Source of the DNA: Mycobacterium kiyosense
GTDB lineage: Bacteria; Actinomycetota; Actinomycetes; Mycobacteriales; Mycobacteriaceae
Length of the DNA: 64,000 nt
Direction of reading: 5' to 3'
Assembly: GCA_021654635.1 (NCBI GenBank)
Contig: AP025179.1
Span: 310,001 to 374,000, forward strand
Part shown: piece by piece, positions 24,140 to 36,236 of the stretch
Position numbering within the stretch: position 1 is the first letter of the stretch
Layout: every line of letters starts with the position of its first letter
The notes under the pieces: model-generated
What the model was told of the DNA's origin: nothing
What the model saw: only the letters and a program-made list of their open reading frames with translations
Databases searched by the model: none
Made by a program: the position numbers and the translations under genes

Positions 24140-26296
24140 TTACGCGCTGGCCTTCACCCTGGCCGCGGCCGATTCGGGCATCGGTTCGTAGCGGGCGAAC
24201 GAGCGGGTGAACGACGCGGCCCCGTGCGCCAGCGAACGCAGGTCGATGGCATACCGGGTCAATTCCACCTGCGGCACTTCGGCATTGATCAGGGTGCGGT
24301 CGCCACCGGCGGTCTCGGTGCCCAGCACCCGGCCGCGGCGCCCGGAGAGATCGCCCATCACCGCGCCGACGAAGTCGTCGGGCACCAGCACCGAGATCAC
24401 GTCGATCGGTTCGAGCAGGACGACCTTCGTCGCGGCCGCCGCCTCGCGCAGCGCCAGCGAACCGGCCATCTGGAACGCGAAGTCGGAGGAGTCGACGCTG
24501 TGCGCCTTGCCGTCGAGCAGGGTGACCCGGATGTCGACCATCGGGTAGCCCGCGTGGACACCCTTTTCCATCTGAGCGCGGACGCCTTTTTCCGCGCTGG
24601 GGATGAACTGGCGCGGCACCGCGCCCCCGACCACCTTGTCCACAAACTCGAACCCCGACCCTTCCGGCAGCGGTTCCACTTCGATGTCGCACACCGCGTA
24701 CTGGCCGTGACCGCCGGACTGCTTGACATGACGACCGTGGCCTTTAGCCTTGCCGCCCAGCGTTTCTCGCAGCGGCACCCGCAGCTCGACGGTGTCCACG
24801 GCGACGCCGTACCGGTTGGCCAGTGCGTCGAGCACCACCCCGGCGTGCGCCTCCCCCATGCACCACAGCACCACCTGGTGGGTCTCGGGGTTCTGCTCGA
24901 TGCGCAACGTCGGGTCTTCGGCGGCCAACCGGCCGAGTCCGACCGAGAGCTTGTCCTCGTCGGTCTTGGCGTGCGCCTCGATGGCGATGGGCAGCAACGG
25001 TTCCGGCATGGTCCAAGGCTTGAGCACCAACGGTTCGGACTTGTCCGACAGGGTGTCGCCGGTTTCGGCGCGGCTGAGCTTGCCGATGGCGCAGATGTCG
25101 CCGGCCACCACGCTGGCGGCCGGGCGCTGTTGCTTGCCCAGCGGGAAGGACAGCACGCCGATGCGTTCGTCCTCGTCGTGGTCGGGGTGGATGTTGCCAT
25201 GTTCCTGCGACGTGCCGTTGCTGCCGAAGAACGACGAGAAATGGCCCGACACATGGACGGTCGCGTCCGGCTTGATCGTCCCGGAGAACACCCGCACCAG
25301 GCTGATCCGGCCGACGTAGGGATCAGAGGTCGTCTTGACCACTTCGGCGAGCAACGGCGCCTCGGTGTCGCAGGTCAACTCGTCGTGCGCGGCGCCCTGC
25401 GGGGTGAACACCTCCGGCAACGGGTGCTCGCGCGGCGACGGGAAGCCCCGGGTGGCGACCTCGAGCAGTTCCTGAGTTCCGACGCCGGTGCTGCTGCACA
25501 CGGGGATCACCGGGAAGAACGACCCCCGCGCGATGGCCTTCTCCAAGTCTTCGATGAGCACCGACTCGTCGATCGCCTCGCCGCCCAGATAACGCTCCAT
25601 CAACGACTCGTCCTCGGACTCCTCGATGATTCCCTCGATCAGGCTGCCGCGGGCTTCCTCGATCCGGTCGGCCTCGGCCGGGTCCGGCGACGACTCGGTC
25701 CGCTTGCCGTCGGCGTAGCTGTACTGCGTTTGCGACAACAACCCGATCAACCCGTTCGAGGTCGGCAGGTATAGGGGTAAAACCTTGTCGCCGAACGCAT
25801 TCTGCGCCGCTTCGAGTGCCTCGGCGTAGTTGGCGCGGGCATGGTCGAGCTTGGTGATCACCACCGCACGCGGCATCCCGACCTGGCTGCACTCCTGCCA
25901 CAGCGACTTGGTGGGTTCGTCGACCCCCTCGTTGGCGGCGATGACGAATAGGGCGCAGTCCGCGGCGCGCAACCCGGCCCGCAGCTCGCCGACGAAATCC
26001 GCGTAGCCGGGGGTGTCGACCAGGTTGACTTTGACGCCGTCGTGCAGCAGCGACGCCACCGCGACGCCGACCGAGCGTTGCTGGCGGATCTCCGCCTCGT
26101 CGAAGTCGCAAACGGTGCTGCCGTCGGTGACCGAGCCTGGCCGCGACAGCACCCCACCCGTTACCAGCAGCGCCTCGACCAGGGTGGTCTTGCCGCCCCC
26201 CGAGGGCCCGACCAGAACCACGTTGCGAATGCCGTCCGGGCCGGTGGCGGTGGGAGCCGCGCCCGCGCCCTGGCTAGCACTCACTCTGTCGGCCAT
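24140..26296 (-). CDS. fusA2: Elongation factor G-like GTPase FusA2 (Rv0120c)
   Basis: A 718-residue translational-GTPase paralogue. G1 GPSGGGKTTLVEALL, G3 VDTPGYADF and G4 TKLDHARANY (TKLD in place of NKMD) are intact. EF-G domains II-V follow, with an elongated acidic domain II linker (SEDESLMERYLGGEAIDES) and a domain IV segment GHGRHVKQSGGHGQYAVCDIEVEPL. The ATG at 26296 has CTGGAGGAACGTC in front; the frame runs further upstream but without family similarity. EF-G2 of mycobacteria is reported to bind GTP without normal ribosome-dependent activity; its role is unclear. Followed directly by the DUF2231 gene. Confidence 0.92.
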   Translation of the reverse strand: MADRVSASQGAGAAPTATGPDGIRNVVLVGPSGGGKTTLVEALLVTGGVLSRPGSVTDGSTVCDFDEAEIRQQRSVGVAVASLLHDGVKVNLVDTPGYADFVGELRAGLRAADCALFVIAANEGVDEPTKSLWQECSQVGMPRAVVITKLDHARANYAEALEAAQNAFGDKVLPLYLPTSNGLIGLLSQTQYSYADGKRTESSPDPAEADRIEEARGSLIEGIIEESEDESLMERYLGGEAIDESVLIEDLEKAIARGSFFPVIPVCSSTGVGTQELLEVATRGFPSPREHPLPEVFTPQGAAHDELTCDTEAPLLAEVVKTTSDPYVGRISLVRVFSGTIKPDATVHVSGHFSSFFGSNGTSQEHGNIHPDHDEDERIGVLSFPLGKQQRPAASVVAGDICAIGKLSRAETGDTLSDKSEPLVLKPWTMPEPLLPIAIEAHAKTDEDKLSVGLGRLAAEDPTLRIEQNPETHQVVLWCMGEAHAGVVLDALANRYGVAVDTVELRVPLRETLGGKAKGHGRHVKQSGGHGQYAVCDIEVEPLPEGSGFEFVDKVVGGAVPRQFIPSAEKGVRAQMEKGVHAGYPMVDIRVTLLDGKAHSVDSSDFAFQMAGSLALREAAAATKVVLLEPIDVISVLVPDDFVGAVMGDLSGRRGRVLGTETAGGDRTLINAEVPQVELTRYAIDLRSLAHGAASFTRSFARYEPMPESAAARVKASA

Positions 26297-26424
26297 GACG
26301 TTCCTCCAGTTCTTCCGTGGGCTGTCACCGGCTCGGCGGATGTGGCGTGTGATCCAGCCCACAGGACGCAGTGCCAACTTTTCCCCCAACCGACGCCCAA
26401 CACAAGGCCCGGGCGCGGGCGGCC

Positions 26425-26832
26425 TCAGGCATGCCAGCCGGACCAGCGCTGCACGGCGATGGCGATCACCGGGCCGTTAAGCGAAACAGATTGGTACTGA
26501 GGATATTTGGCGCGCAGCAGACTGCGCCCGGTGTGTAGTGCGTCGCCGTCTCGCAGCACGACGGCGGTACCGTCGGCGCGGACCCACCACAACCGGGTCC
26601 AGTCGTCCTCGTAGTGGTCGACGAGCAAGCTGACCGACGGGTTGTGCTCGATGTTGGTCAGCCGGCGCAGCCGTTGAGTGGTCTTCGGCTTGCCGTCCAC
26701 CGCGGTGTACAGGGTTTCGGGACCGACCGCGAAGGCCACCGGCACCAGGTGCGGCACGCCGTCGGGGCTGGCTGTAGCCAGCCGCGCGACCCAAGCCCGG
26801 GCGAACCAGACCTGCGGGTCGAATTGGTCCAC
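26425..26832 (-). CDS. PPOX-class F420-dependent oxidoreductase (Rv0121c-like)
   Basis: A 135-residue split-barrel flavin/F420-binding protein. Typical segments are [53 protein letters not shown] and [16 protein letters not shown]. Such proteins reduce or bind F420 or heme-related substrates. GTG start at 26832. It lies upstream of fusA2 in the same orientation with a 128-bp gap, as in M. tuberculosis. The 264-bp interval to pepA on the other side holds no gene; Rv0122-Rv0124 of M. tuberculosis are missing. Confidence 0.85.
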   Translation of the reverse strand: MDQFDPQVWFARAWVARLATASPDGVPHLVPVAFAVGPETLYTAVDGKPKTTQRLRRLTNIEHNPSVSLLVDHYEDDWTRLWWVRADGTAVVLRDGDALHTGRSLLRAKYPQYQSVSLNGPVIAIAVQRWSGWHA

Positions 26833-27096
26833 GGTGCCCAGCCTAAAACCACGGCACAGCGGTGATATGGGTCACCATCGGCAACGTCCGATTAGGCCAT
26901 TGCGGGGCCGGTCGGTTTAGCTTGCGCAATCGGGGAACTCAATTCCCGCCATTACGCGTTACAGCAATTGCCCGATTCGGGGCCTGACCACCGTATTAAT
27001 GGGTATCTGGATTACGGTGGTGGAGGCAACGCCGCCGTCCGGACCCCATTGGGCTGGGACAATTCAGTTCGTCATCCGACGCAGGAGGTTCACGGG

Positions 27097-28143
27097 ATGA
27101 GCAAATTGCGCCACCGTTCACTCGGGTGGTTGGTCGCCGTTCTGGCCCTGGTCGGAATGAGCCTGGCGATTCCGCCGGCTGCAGTGCAGGCCGCGCCGGT
27201 CAAGGAGCGTCCCTCGATGCCGCTCGACCCGTCGGCGATGGTTGCTCAGGTGGGCCCGCAAGTGGTCAACATCAACACCAAGTTGGGCTACAACAACGCG
27301 GTCGGCGCCGGAACGGGCATCGTCATCGATCCCAACGGCGTCGTGCTGACCAACAACCACGTGATCTCCGGTGCCACCGACATCAGCGCGTTCAGCGTCG
27401 GCGACGGCCGCACCTACGGCGTCGACGTGATCGGTTACGACCGCACCCAGGATGTGGCGTTGCTGCAGCTCCGCGGCGCCGGCGGCCTGCCCAGCGCGGC
27501 GATCGGCGGCGGCGTGGCCGTCGGCGAACCGGTGGTGGCGATGGGCAACACCGGTGGCCAGGGCGGTACACCGCGCGCGCTGGGCGGAAAGGTGATCGCC
27601 ACCGGCCAAACCGTGCAGGCCTCGGACGCGTTGACCGGTGCCGCCGAGACGCTCAACGGCCTGATCCAGTTCGACGCGCCGATCCAGCCCGGTGACTCCG
27701 GCGGGCCCGTCGTCAACGGCTCCGGCCAGGTCGTCGGAATGAACACCGCGGCGACCGAGAACTTCCAGATGTCCGGCGGCGGCCAGGGCTTCGCCATCCC
27801 GATCGGCACGGCGATGAGCGTTGCCAACCAGATCCGCGGCGGCGGGGGATCGCCCACCGTGCACATCGGCCCAACGGCGTTCCTCGGCTTGGGTGTGGTC
27901 GACAACAACGGCAACGGCGCACGCGTCCAGCGGGTGGTCGGCAACGCCCCCGCGGCGTCGGTCGGCATCTCGGTCGGCGACGTGATCACCGCGCTGGACA
28001 GCACTCCGATCAACTCGGCGACCGCCATGTCCGACGCCCTCAACGGGCACCACCCCGGCGACACCGTCTCGATCAGCTTCACGTCGAAGTCGGGTGTCGC
28101 GCGCACCGAGAACGTGACGCTGGCCGAGGGACCACCGGCCTGA
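27097..28143 (+). CDS. pepA: Secreted serine protease PepA (Rv0125, HtrA-like)
   Basis: A 348-residue trypsin-like protease with a PDZ domain. A Sec signal peptide (LGWLVAVLALVGMSLAIPPAAVQAA) precedes the protease domain. The triad is visible as NNHVISGA (His), DRTQDVALLQL (Asp) and QPGDSGGPVVN (Ser). The PDZ part starts at GPTAFLGLGVVDNNG and contains VGISVGDVITALDS. ATG at 27097 is preceded by GCAGGAGGTT. It was studied in M. tuberculosis as the Mtb32A antigen. Acts outside the membrane on unknown proteins. Confidence 0.92.
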   Translation: MSKLRHRSLGWLVAVLALVGMSLAIPPAAVQAAPVKERPSMPLDPSAMVAQVGPQVVNINTKLGYNNAVGAGTGIVIDPNGVVLTNNHVISGATDISAFSVGDGRTYGVDVIGYDRTQDVALLQLRGAGGLPSAAIGGGVAVGEPVVAMGNTGGQGGTPRALGGKVIATGQTVQASDALTGAAETLNGLIQFDAPIQPGDSGGPVVNGSGQVVGMNTAATENFQMSGGGQGFAIPIGTAMSVANQIRGGGGSPTVHIGPTAFLGLGVVDNNGNGARVQRVVGNAPAASVGISVGDVITALDSTPINSATAMSDALNGHHPGDTVSISFTSKSGVARTENVTLAEGPPA

Positions 28144-28265
28144 CGTACGAGTTGCGGCAAGCCAATTCTTTTGGTACTAGCCGTGATTCGGTGTCAGATT
28201 CCGCACATGTCGGCATGCGCGATTCTTAACGAGCCGCGTCGGGTACCCGTGGCATCGTGGATTTG

Positions 28266-30055
<1,790 letters not shown>

Positions 30056-30059
<4 letters not shown>

Positions 30060-31522
30060 CCCGCTCCGAACGCGCCGGCGACAATGCAGAGCGCAGCGAT
30101 GAGGAGGAGCGGCGCCATATGACCGCCGGCGACGATGCAGAGCGCAGCGATGAGGAGGAGCGGCGCTATCTGGCCGCCGGGAAGTTGCCCTGGTCGGAGT
30201 GGCTCCCGCAGCAACGCTGGTACGCCGGGCGCAACCGGCAGCCCTCGGCCGCCGAGCCGGCGATCGTCGTGCCGCTGCGCGACGACCTGGAACTGGTGTT
30301 GCTCGATGTCGCCTACACCGACGGATCCTCCGAGGGCTACCAGATAATCGTCCGTTGGGACACCGCGCCGATCTCGGAGTTCAGCACCCTGGCCACCATC
30401 GGCGAGGTCGACCAACACACCGGTTTCGACGCGCTGTACGACGGCGCGGCGCCGCAGTTCCTGCTCTCGCTGATCGACGAATCCGCGGTACGCGCCGCCG
30501 ACGGCGCCCAAATCAGGTTCATCAGGGAACCGGACGTCGAATTGCCACTGGAGGCCTATCCCCGGGTTTCCGACGCCGAGCAGAGCAACACCAGCGTGAT
30601 CTTCGACCGCGCGCCCGCGGCCATTTTCAAGGTGTTCCGCCGGGTCAGCGCGGGGATCAACCCCGACATCGAGCTGAACCGGGTGCTTGGCCGCGCCGGC
30701 AACCCGCACGTGGCCCGGCTGCTGGGCAGCTACGAGATCGGGGCGCCGGGTGACTCGGCGGATGCGACCTCCCCGCTGGGCATGGTGACCGCGTTCGCCG
30801 GCAACGCCGCCGAGGGCTGGGCGATGGCCACCGCCAGCGTCCGCGATCTGTTCGCCGAGGGCGACCTGTACGCCCACGAGGTGGGTGGCGACTTCGCCGG
30901 GGAGTCCTACCGGCTCGGTGAAGCTGTGGCCTCGGTGCACGCCACCCTGGCCGAGCACCTGGGCACCTCGCAGGCCCCGTTCCCGCTGGAGCACATGCTG
31001 TCGCGACTGTCGGCGTCGGTGGCCGCGGTGCCGGAGCTGAAGGAATACGCGGCGACGGTCCGGGAGCGCCTCGGCAAACTCGCCGACGAGCAGATCACGG
31101 TGCAGCGCGTACACGGCGACCTGCACCTGGGGCAGGTGCTGCGCACCCCCGAGACCTGGATACTGATCGACTTCGAGGGCGAGCCGGGGCAACCGCTGAG
31201 CGAGCGCCGGGCGCCCGATTCGCCGATGCGCGATGTGGCCGGCGTGCTGCGGTCATTCGAGTACGCCGCGTACGGGCCGCTGGTCGATCAGGCCGCAGAC
31301 AAGCAACTGGCCGCCCGGGCCCGGGAGTGGGTCGAGCGAAACCGCACCGCATTCTGCGACGGGTACGCCGCCGCCTCCGGTGTCGACCCGCGTGATTCGG
31401 CGCTGCTGCTGGGCGCCTACGAACTGGATAAGGCGGTGTACGAGACCGGCTACGAATCCCGGCACCGGCCCACCTGGCTGCCGATTCCGCTGCGCTCGAT
31501 CGCCCGTCTGACGACCAGCTGA
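30056..31522 (+). CDS. mak: Maltokinase Mak with N-terminal repeat extension (Rv0127)
   Basis: A 488-residue ATP-dependent maltose kinase making maltose-1-phosphate for GlgE. The kinase signature appears as [14 protein letters not shown] (catalytic loop) and [14 protein letters not shown] (metal-binding Asp). The N-terminal cap has [19 protein letters not shown]. Compared with the M. tuberculosis protein (455 aa as I recall), residues 7-40 are extra: two copies of a 17-residue charged unit, [17 protein letters not shown] and [17 protein letters not shown], encoded by a 51-bp tandem repeat. A second in-frame ATG at 30119 has its own GAGGAGGAG upstream, so a shorter protein may also be made. 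Confidence 0.93.
30074..30175 (+). repeat. MIRU-like 51-bp tandem repeat, two copies, at the treS-mak junction
   Basis: Two tandem units of 51 bp differ at only a few bases. Each contains GATGCAGAGCGCAGCGAT or a one-base variant, followed by GAGGAGGAGCGGCGC. This core closely resembles mycobacterial interspersed repetitive units, which typically sit at gene junctions, overlap stop and start codons, and carry a GAGGAG ribosome-binding site. Because 51 is a multiple of three, the repeat stays in the mak frame. The GAGGAGGAGCACCGATGACC just upstream (30043-30062) looks like a partial third copy. Identification as MIRU is from memory of the consensus. Confidence 0.7.
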
Positions 31523-31568
31523 CCCGCAGGATTGGCAGCCGCTCGGCAGGCTCTGGAAGCATGCTGCT

Positions 31569-32250
31569 GTGCAGAAGGAGATCTACGACAGCGAAGCCAG
31601 ACTGTCCTGGGTGCTGGCCGCGCTGGCCGGGGTGATCGGCGCCACCGCGTTCACCCACTCCGCCGGGTTACTTCGTGACGTTCATGACCGGCAACGCCCA
31701 GCGCGCGGTGCTGGGCGTGTTCCGCGGCGACGTCTGGCTGTCGATAACCGCAGGCACGTTGCTGCTCTGCTTCCTGACCGGCGTGGTGGTCTCCTCGGTG
31801 TGTCGGCGACGGTACTGGGTGGCGCACCCGCACGGTCCGACCGTGTTGACCACGTTTTCGCTGGTATTCGCCACCGGCTTGGACATCGTGCTGGACGGCT
31901 GGGACGCAACCCTGCTCGATTTCGTGCCGATCATGTGCGTGGTGTTCGGGATCGGCGCGTTGAACACCTCGTTCGTCAAGGACGGCGAAGTGTCGGTGCC
32001 GCTGAGCTATGTGACCGGCACGCTGGTCAAGATGGGCCAGGGCATCGAACGGCACCTGGCCGGCGGAAAGATCGAGGACTGGCTGGGATATTTCCTGCTG
32101 CTCGCCAGCTTCATGCTGGGCGCGACCATCGGTGGCGCGGTCAGCCTGGTGGTCAGCGGCACCCAGATGCTGGGTGTCGCGGCCTTCGTCTGCGCGGTGA
32201 CCACCTGTTACACCTACCTGCACGCCGACCGGCGCGGTCTGCTGGATTAG
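31569..32250 (+). pseudogene. DUF1275 (YoaK-family) membrane protein, frameshifted
   Basis: The first 33 codons from GTG 31569 (KEIYDSEARLSWVLAALAGVIGATAFTHSAG) are the usual DUF1275 opening. They are followed in another frame by YFVTFMTGNAQRAVLG and four further hydrophobic segments to the stop at 32250. A single extra T at 31668-31669 (GGGTTAC for GGGTAC) breaks the frame. Without it the gene would encode 226 aa, a normal length. The family is a small integral membrane protein of unknown function. The downstream frame alone has an ATG at 31675, so a truncated protein lacking helix 1 is possible. Sequencing error is plausible. Confidence 0.75.
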
Positions 32251-32269
32251 CTCGGGCGTCGGTTAAAAA

Positions 32270-32309
32270 ACATCGGCAGCAGCGCTGGCCGTTGCGCTGC
32301 TGCCGATGT
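32270..32309 (-). terminator. Intrinsic terminator of fbpC
   Basis: A perfect 16-bp stem, ACATCGGCAGCAGCGC (32270-32285) and its complement (32294-32309), encloses an 8-base loop. On the minus strand it is followed at once by a run of six T (AAAAAA at 32265-32270 on plus). It lies 13 bases past the fbpC stop. Stem plus U-tract is the classical Rho-independent form, which is uncommon in mycobacteria. The stem could also stop plus-strand transcription from the DUF1275 gene, which ends 19 bases upstream, though without a U-tract on that side. Confidence 0.8.
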
Positions 32310-32321
32310 GGCTTGCGGGGG

Positions 32322-33611
<1,290 letters not shown>

Positions 33612-34436
33612 CTATGCGACCAGGCGCCGCAACACCTTTGACGCCGTGACGACGCCGATCACCGGCGCAACCAGCAGCACCGCGACGTCCACCAGGTGGA
33701 ATGGGGTGCCGATCAACAGCGACCGCAGCACATCCACCTCGTAACTCAGTGGGTTGACCTTGCTCAGCGCGTGCAGCCAGCCCGGCATCACATCCACCGG
33801 GTAGAGCGCGTTGGACGCGAAGAACAGCGGCATCGTGATCGCCTGGCCGATGCCCATCAGCCGGTCACGGCTGCGCACCAGCCCGGCCAGCGTCATGGAC
33901 AGGCAGGCGAAGAACGCGGCGCCGAGCATCACGGCGGCCATCGCCGCAAGGATGCGAATCGGGTTGACCGTCAACCCGATTCGCATCAGGTACGCCAGCG
34001 CCAGTACACCGACGACCTGGGCCACCGACCGCACTCCGGCGGCGAATGCCTTGCCGGTGATCAGCGCCGACGCGGGCGCCGGCGTCACCATCAGCTTGGC
34101 CAACACCCCGGCATCGCGATCCCAGATGATCTGGATGCCATAGAAGATGGAAATGAACAGCGCCGACTGCGCGATGATGCCCGGCGCGAGAAAAGCCAGA
34201 TAGGAAACGTTTCCGGTGTCGATGACGCGCAGGTGGCTGAACGTGGTTCCGAAGATCAGCAGCCAGAGCGCGGGTTGCACCATCCGGGTCACGAGTTCGG
34301 TGCGGTCGTGACGCAGCTTCTGCAGCTCGACGATCGCGAAGGCGCCGACCCGGCTCGCGGTCGCCCGGACCCGGTCGAGTCCGCGCGGGGCGTGGACCAG
34401 GTTCATCGGCGGGGTGGCGGCGCGCTCAGCCGACAT
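33612..34436 (-). CDS. ABC-2 type transporter permease (DrrB-like)
   Basis: A 274-residue permease with about six hydrophobic segments (MVQPALWLLIFGTTF; YLAFLAPGIIAQSALFI; VGVLALAYLM; AAVMLGAAFFACLSMTLAGL; AITMPLFFASNALYPV; VDVAVLLVAPVIGVV). The FFASNALYPVDVMPGWLHALSKVNPLSY motif is typical of the daunorubicin-resistance permease family, which exports lipids or drugs. Its start overlaps the ATPase gene by 11 bases. An 18-bp inverted repeat with a one-base centre lies inside the gene (33951-33987) and encodes MRIGLTVNPIRI on both strands. Confidence 0.88.
   Translation of the reverse strand: MSAERAATPPMNLVHAPRGLDRVRATASRVGAFAIVELQKLRHDRTELVTRMVQPALWLLIFGTTFSHLRVIDTGNVSYLAFLAPGIIAQSALFISIFYGIQIIWDRDAGVLAKLMVTPAPASALITGKAFAAGVRSVAQVVGVLALAYLMRIGLTVNPIRILAAMAAVMLGAAFFACLSMTLAGLVRSRDRLMGIGQAITMPLFFASNALYPVDVMPGWLHALSKVNPLSYEVDVLRSLLIGTPFHLVDVAVLLVAPVIGVVTASKVLRRLVA
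33951..33987. repeat. 37-bp near-perfect palindrome inside the ABC permease gene
   Basis: GATGCGAATCGGGTTGAC (33951-33968) is followed by a single C and then its exact reverse complement (33970-33987). Read on either strand it encodes the same peptide, MRIGLTVNPIRI. An 18-bp perfect inverted repeat in coding DNA is far beyond chance for a given site and is not needed for a permease helix. No other copy of it was noticed in the window. It could be a recombination or protein-binding site, an mRNA hairpin, or a scar of a small inverted duplication. Confidence 0.8.
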
Positions 34437-35226
34437 GGCGTGCTGTCCTTCTGCTGGACCGGATTTCGCGCATGTCCGCCGGCCCGGCGTCCAGTCCTGA
34501 CGCGGCGTAGTGACGGAATACGTCTTCGAGGGTTGCGGTTGGCGACACGGTGGCCTTCAGCTCATCCGGCGTTCCCACCGCCTGCAGCGCACCGTGGTGC
34601 ATCAGCGCGACCCGATCACACAGCGCGTCGGCTTCCTCCATGTAGTGGGTGGTCAACAGTACGGTCATGCCGAACATCTCCTGCATGCTCTTGACCTGCG
34701 TCCAGACCCCGTCGCGCGCAATCGGATCCAGGCCCACCGTCGGCTCGTCGAGCACCAGCAACGACGGGCGGTTCACCAGCGCTTGTGCCACTTCGAGTCG
34801 GCGGACCATGCCGCCGGAGAAGCTCGACGCGAGCTTGTCGGCCACGTCGAGCAGGTCCATGGCGGCCAGCGCCTGCTCCACCCGGTCGGTGCGCTCGGCG
34901 CGGGGAACGCCGTACAACCGGGCGAACCACTCCACGTTCTGCCGGCCGGTCAACGCGGTTTCGATCGAAAGTTGTTGCGGCACATAGCCGATATTGCTGC
35001 GGATGTCGATGGTCTGCCGCCGCGCATCCATCCCGAAAATGCTCAGTTCGCCGTCCTGGACCGGAGCCAGCGTGGTCAGCACCCGCACCACGGTCGTCTT
35101 GCCGGCACCGTTGGGGCCGAGCAGACCCATCGTCTCGCCGGGCTGTACGTCGAAGGTCACGTCGTCGACGGCGAGGTGTTGACCGTAGCGATAGGTCAGG
35201 TGCCGGCAGTCGATGGCCGCGGTCAT
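34426..35226 (-). CDS. ABC transporter ATP-binding protein (DrrA-like)
   Basis: A 266-residue ATPase. Walker A GLLGPNGAGKTT, Q-loop IGYVPQQLS, signature SSFSGGMVRRLEVAQAL, Walker B LLVLDEPTVGLDP and the switch TTHYMEEADALCDRV are all present. The C-terminal part (TATLEDVFRHYAA) is the short DrrA-type tail. It energises the adjacent ABC-2 permease. The gene overlaps the MarR gene end by four bases and the permease start by 11, so the three are a single operon. Substrate unknown; lipids or toxic amphiphiles are usual. Confidence 0.92.
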   Translation of the reverse strand: MTAAIDCRHLTYRYGQHLAVDDVTFDVQPGETMGLLGPNGAGKTTVVRVLTTLAPVQDGELSIFGMDARRQTIDIRSNIGYVPQQLSIETALTGRQNVEWFARLYGVPRAERTDRVEQALAAMDLLDVADKLASSFSGGMVRRLEVAQALVNRPSLLVLDEPTVGLDPIARDGVWTQVKSMQEMFGMTVLLTTHYMEEADALCDRVALMHHGALQAVGTPDELKATVSPTATLEDVFRHYAASGLDAGPADMREIRSSRRTARHVG

Positions 35227-35675
35227 GGCTTTCGTTCCTGCAGCATTTTGGTCATCGTTTCGAGGACCTCCAATCCCTGGGCCAATACCCCGATTTGGTG
35301 CTCGTCAAGCTCGTCGAGCAGGTCGGTGAGCACCGCACGCCGCAGGTGCGCCGTCGCGTCCATCACCTGCTGGGCCGACTCGGTGAGCCGTAACCTGCTG
35401 ACCCGGCGGTCGGCAGGATCGGGGGTACGTTCCAACAGGCCCGCGCAGCACAGTTTGGTCACCAGGGTGGAGGCGGTGTTGGGCACCAGCCCGAGTTCGG
35501 CGGCGGCGACGCTGACCGAGACGCCCGGCCGGTGGGAGACCAGCCGCAGCAACTCGGCCTGCGACTCCGACAGCCGCCCGGGTGAGTACCAGGTGCCCAC
35601 CGCGCGTCGCAGCTGGCGGCGGAACCTGCCCAGGGTCCGCGGAATGTCGGCGGCGAGATCGGTGTGCGTGCTCAC
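35223..35675 (-). CDS. MarR-family transcriptional regulator
   Basis: A 150-residue winged-helix regulator (SESQAELLRLVSHRPGVSVSVAAAELGLVPNTASTLVTKL and the wing TPDPADRRVSRLRLTESA). It heads the MarR-ATPase-permease operon and probably represses it until an exported compound, or an analogue, binds. Only about 28 bp separate its ATG from the end of the phosphoesterase gene, so the operator must be small and close to, or overlap, the start. Confidence 0.88.
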   Translation of the reverse strand: MSTHTDLAADIPRTLGRFRRQLRRAVGTWYSPGRLSESQAELLRLVSHRPGVSVSVAAAELGLVPNTASTLVTKLCCAGLLERTPDPADRRVSRLRLTESAQQVMDATAHLRRAVLTDLLDELDEHQIGVLAQGLEVLETMTKMLQERKP

Positions 35676-35703
35676 TGCCCGCCATAATACCTCTGTAGCC
35701 GAG

Positions 35704-36201
35704 CTATTTATTGATCCTGTGTAGAACGACGTCGGTCAGCGCGCCGTTGTGTGCGGTGGCGGTCACATAGGTGCAGTGCGGCTGCCTGCGGCGATCCGTC
35801 GGCGAGCCCGGGTTCAGCAGCCGCAGGCCGGTCTGCGAAGTGGTGTCCCACGGGAGGTGGCTGTGGCCGAAGACCAGCACGTCGGTGTCGGGGTAGAGCC
35901 GCGACATGCGCGCGTCGCGACCGGCCGCGGCACCGGTCTCGTGTACCACGGTGAAACGCAGCCCGGCCAGCACCACATCGGCGCGCTCGGGTAGCCGCGC
36001 GCGCAACTCGGGGCCGTCGTTGTTGCCCCAGCAGGCCACGAGGCGGCGTGACCTGGCTTCGAGTTCGTCGAGCAGCCCGGGCACCACCCAATCGCCGGCA
36101 TGGATGACGACGTCGGCGGCAGCGACCTGATCCCACACCTCGGCAGGCAGGTCGCGTGCCCGTTTGGGGACGTGCGTGTCAGCGATTAAGAGCAGCCGCA
36201 T
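35704..36201 (-). CDS. YfcE-like metallophosphoesterase
   Basis: A 165-residue calcineurin-fold phosphodiesterase. Metal-binding motifs are LLIADTHVP (D-x-H), VIHAGDW (GD), CWGNNDGPE (GNxD), VVHETG and VFGHSHLPW (GHSH). Family members split small phosphodiesters or cyclic nucleotides. It is divergent from htdZ with a 35-bp gap and precedes the MarR-ABC operon in the same orientation. The substrate is unknown. Confidence 0.87.
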   Translation of the reverse strand: MRLLLIADTHVPKRARDLPAEVWDQVAAADVVIHAGDWVVPGLLDELEARSRRLVACWGNNDGPELRARLPERADVVLAGLRFTVVHETGAAAGRDARMSRLYPDTDVLVFGHSHLPWDTTSQTGLRLLNPGSPTDRRRQPHCTYVTATAHNGALTDVVLHRINK

Positions 36202-36236
36202 AAGTTCTATGGATACCCGTACGAGAGGATTGATCC

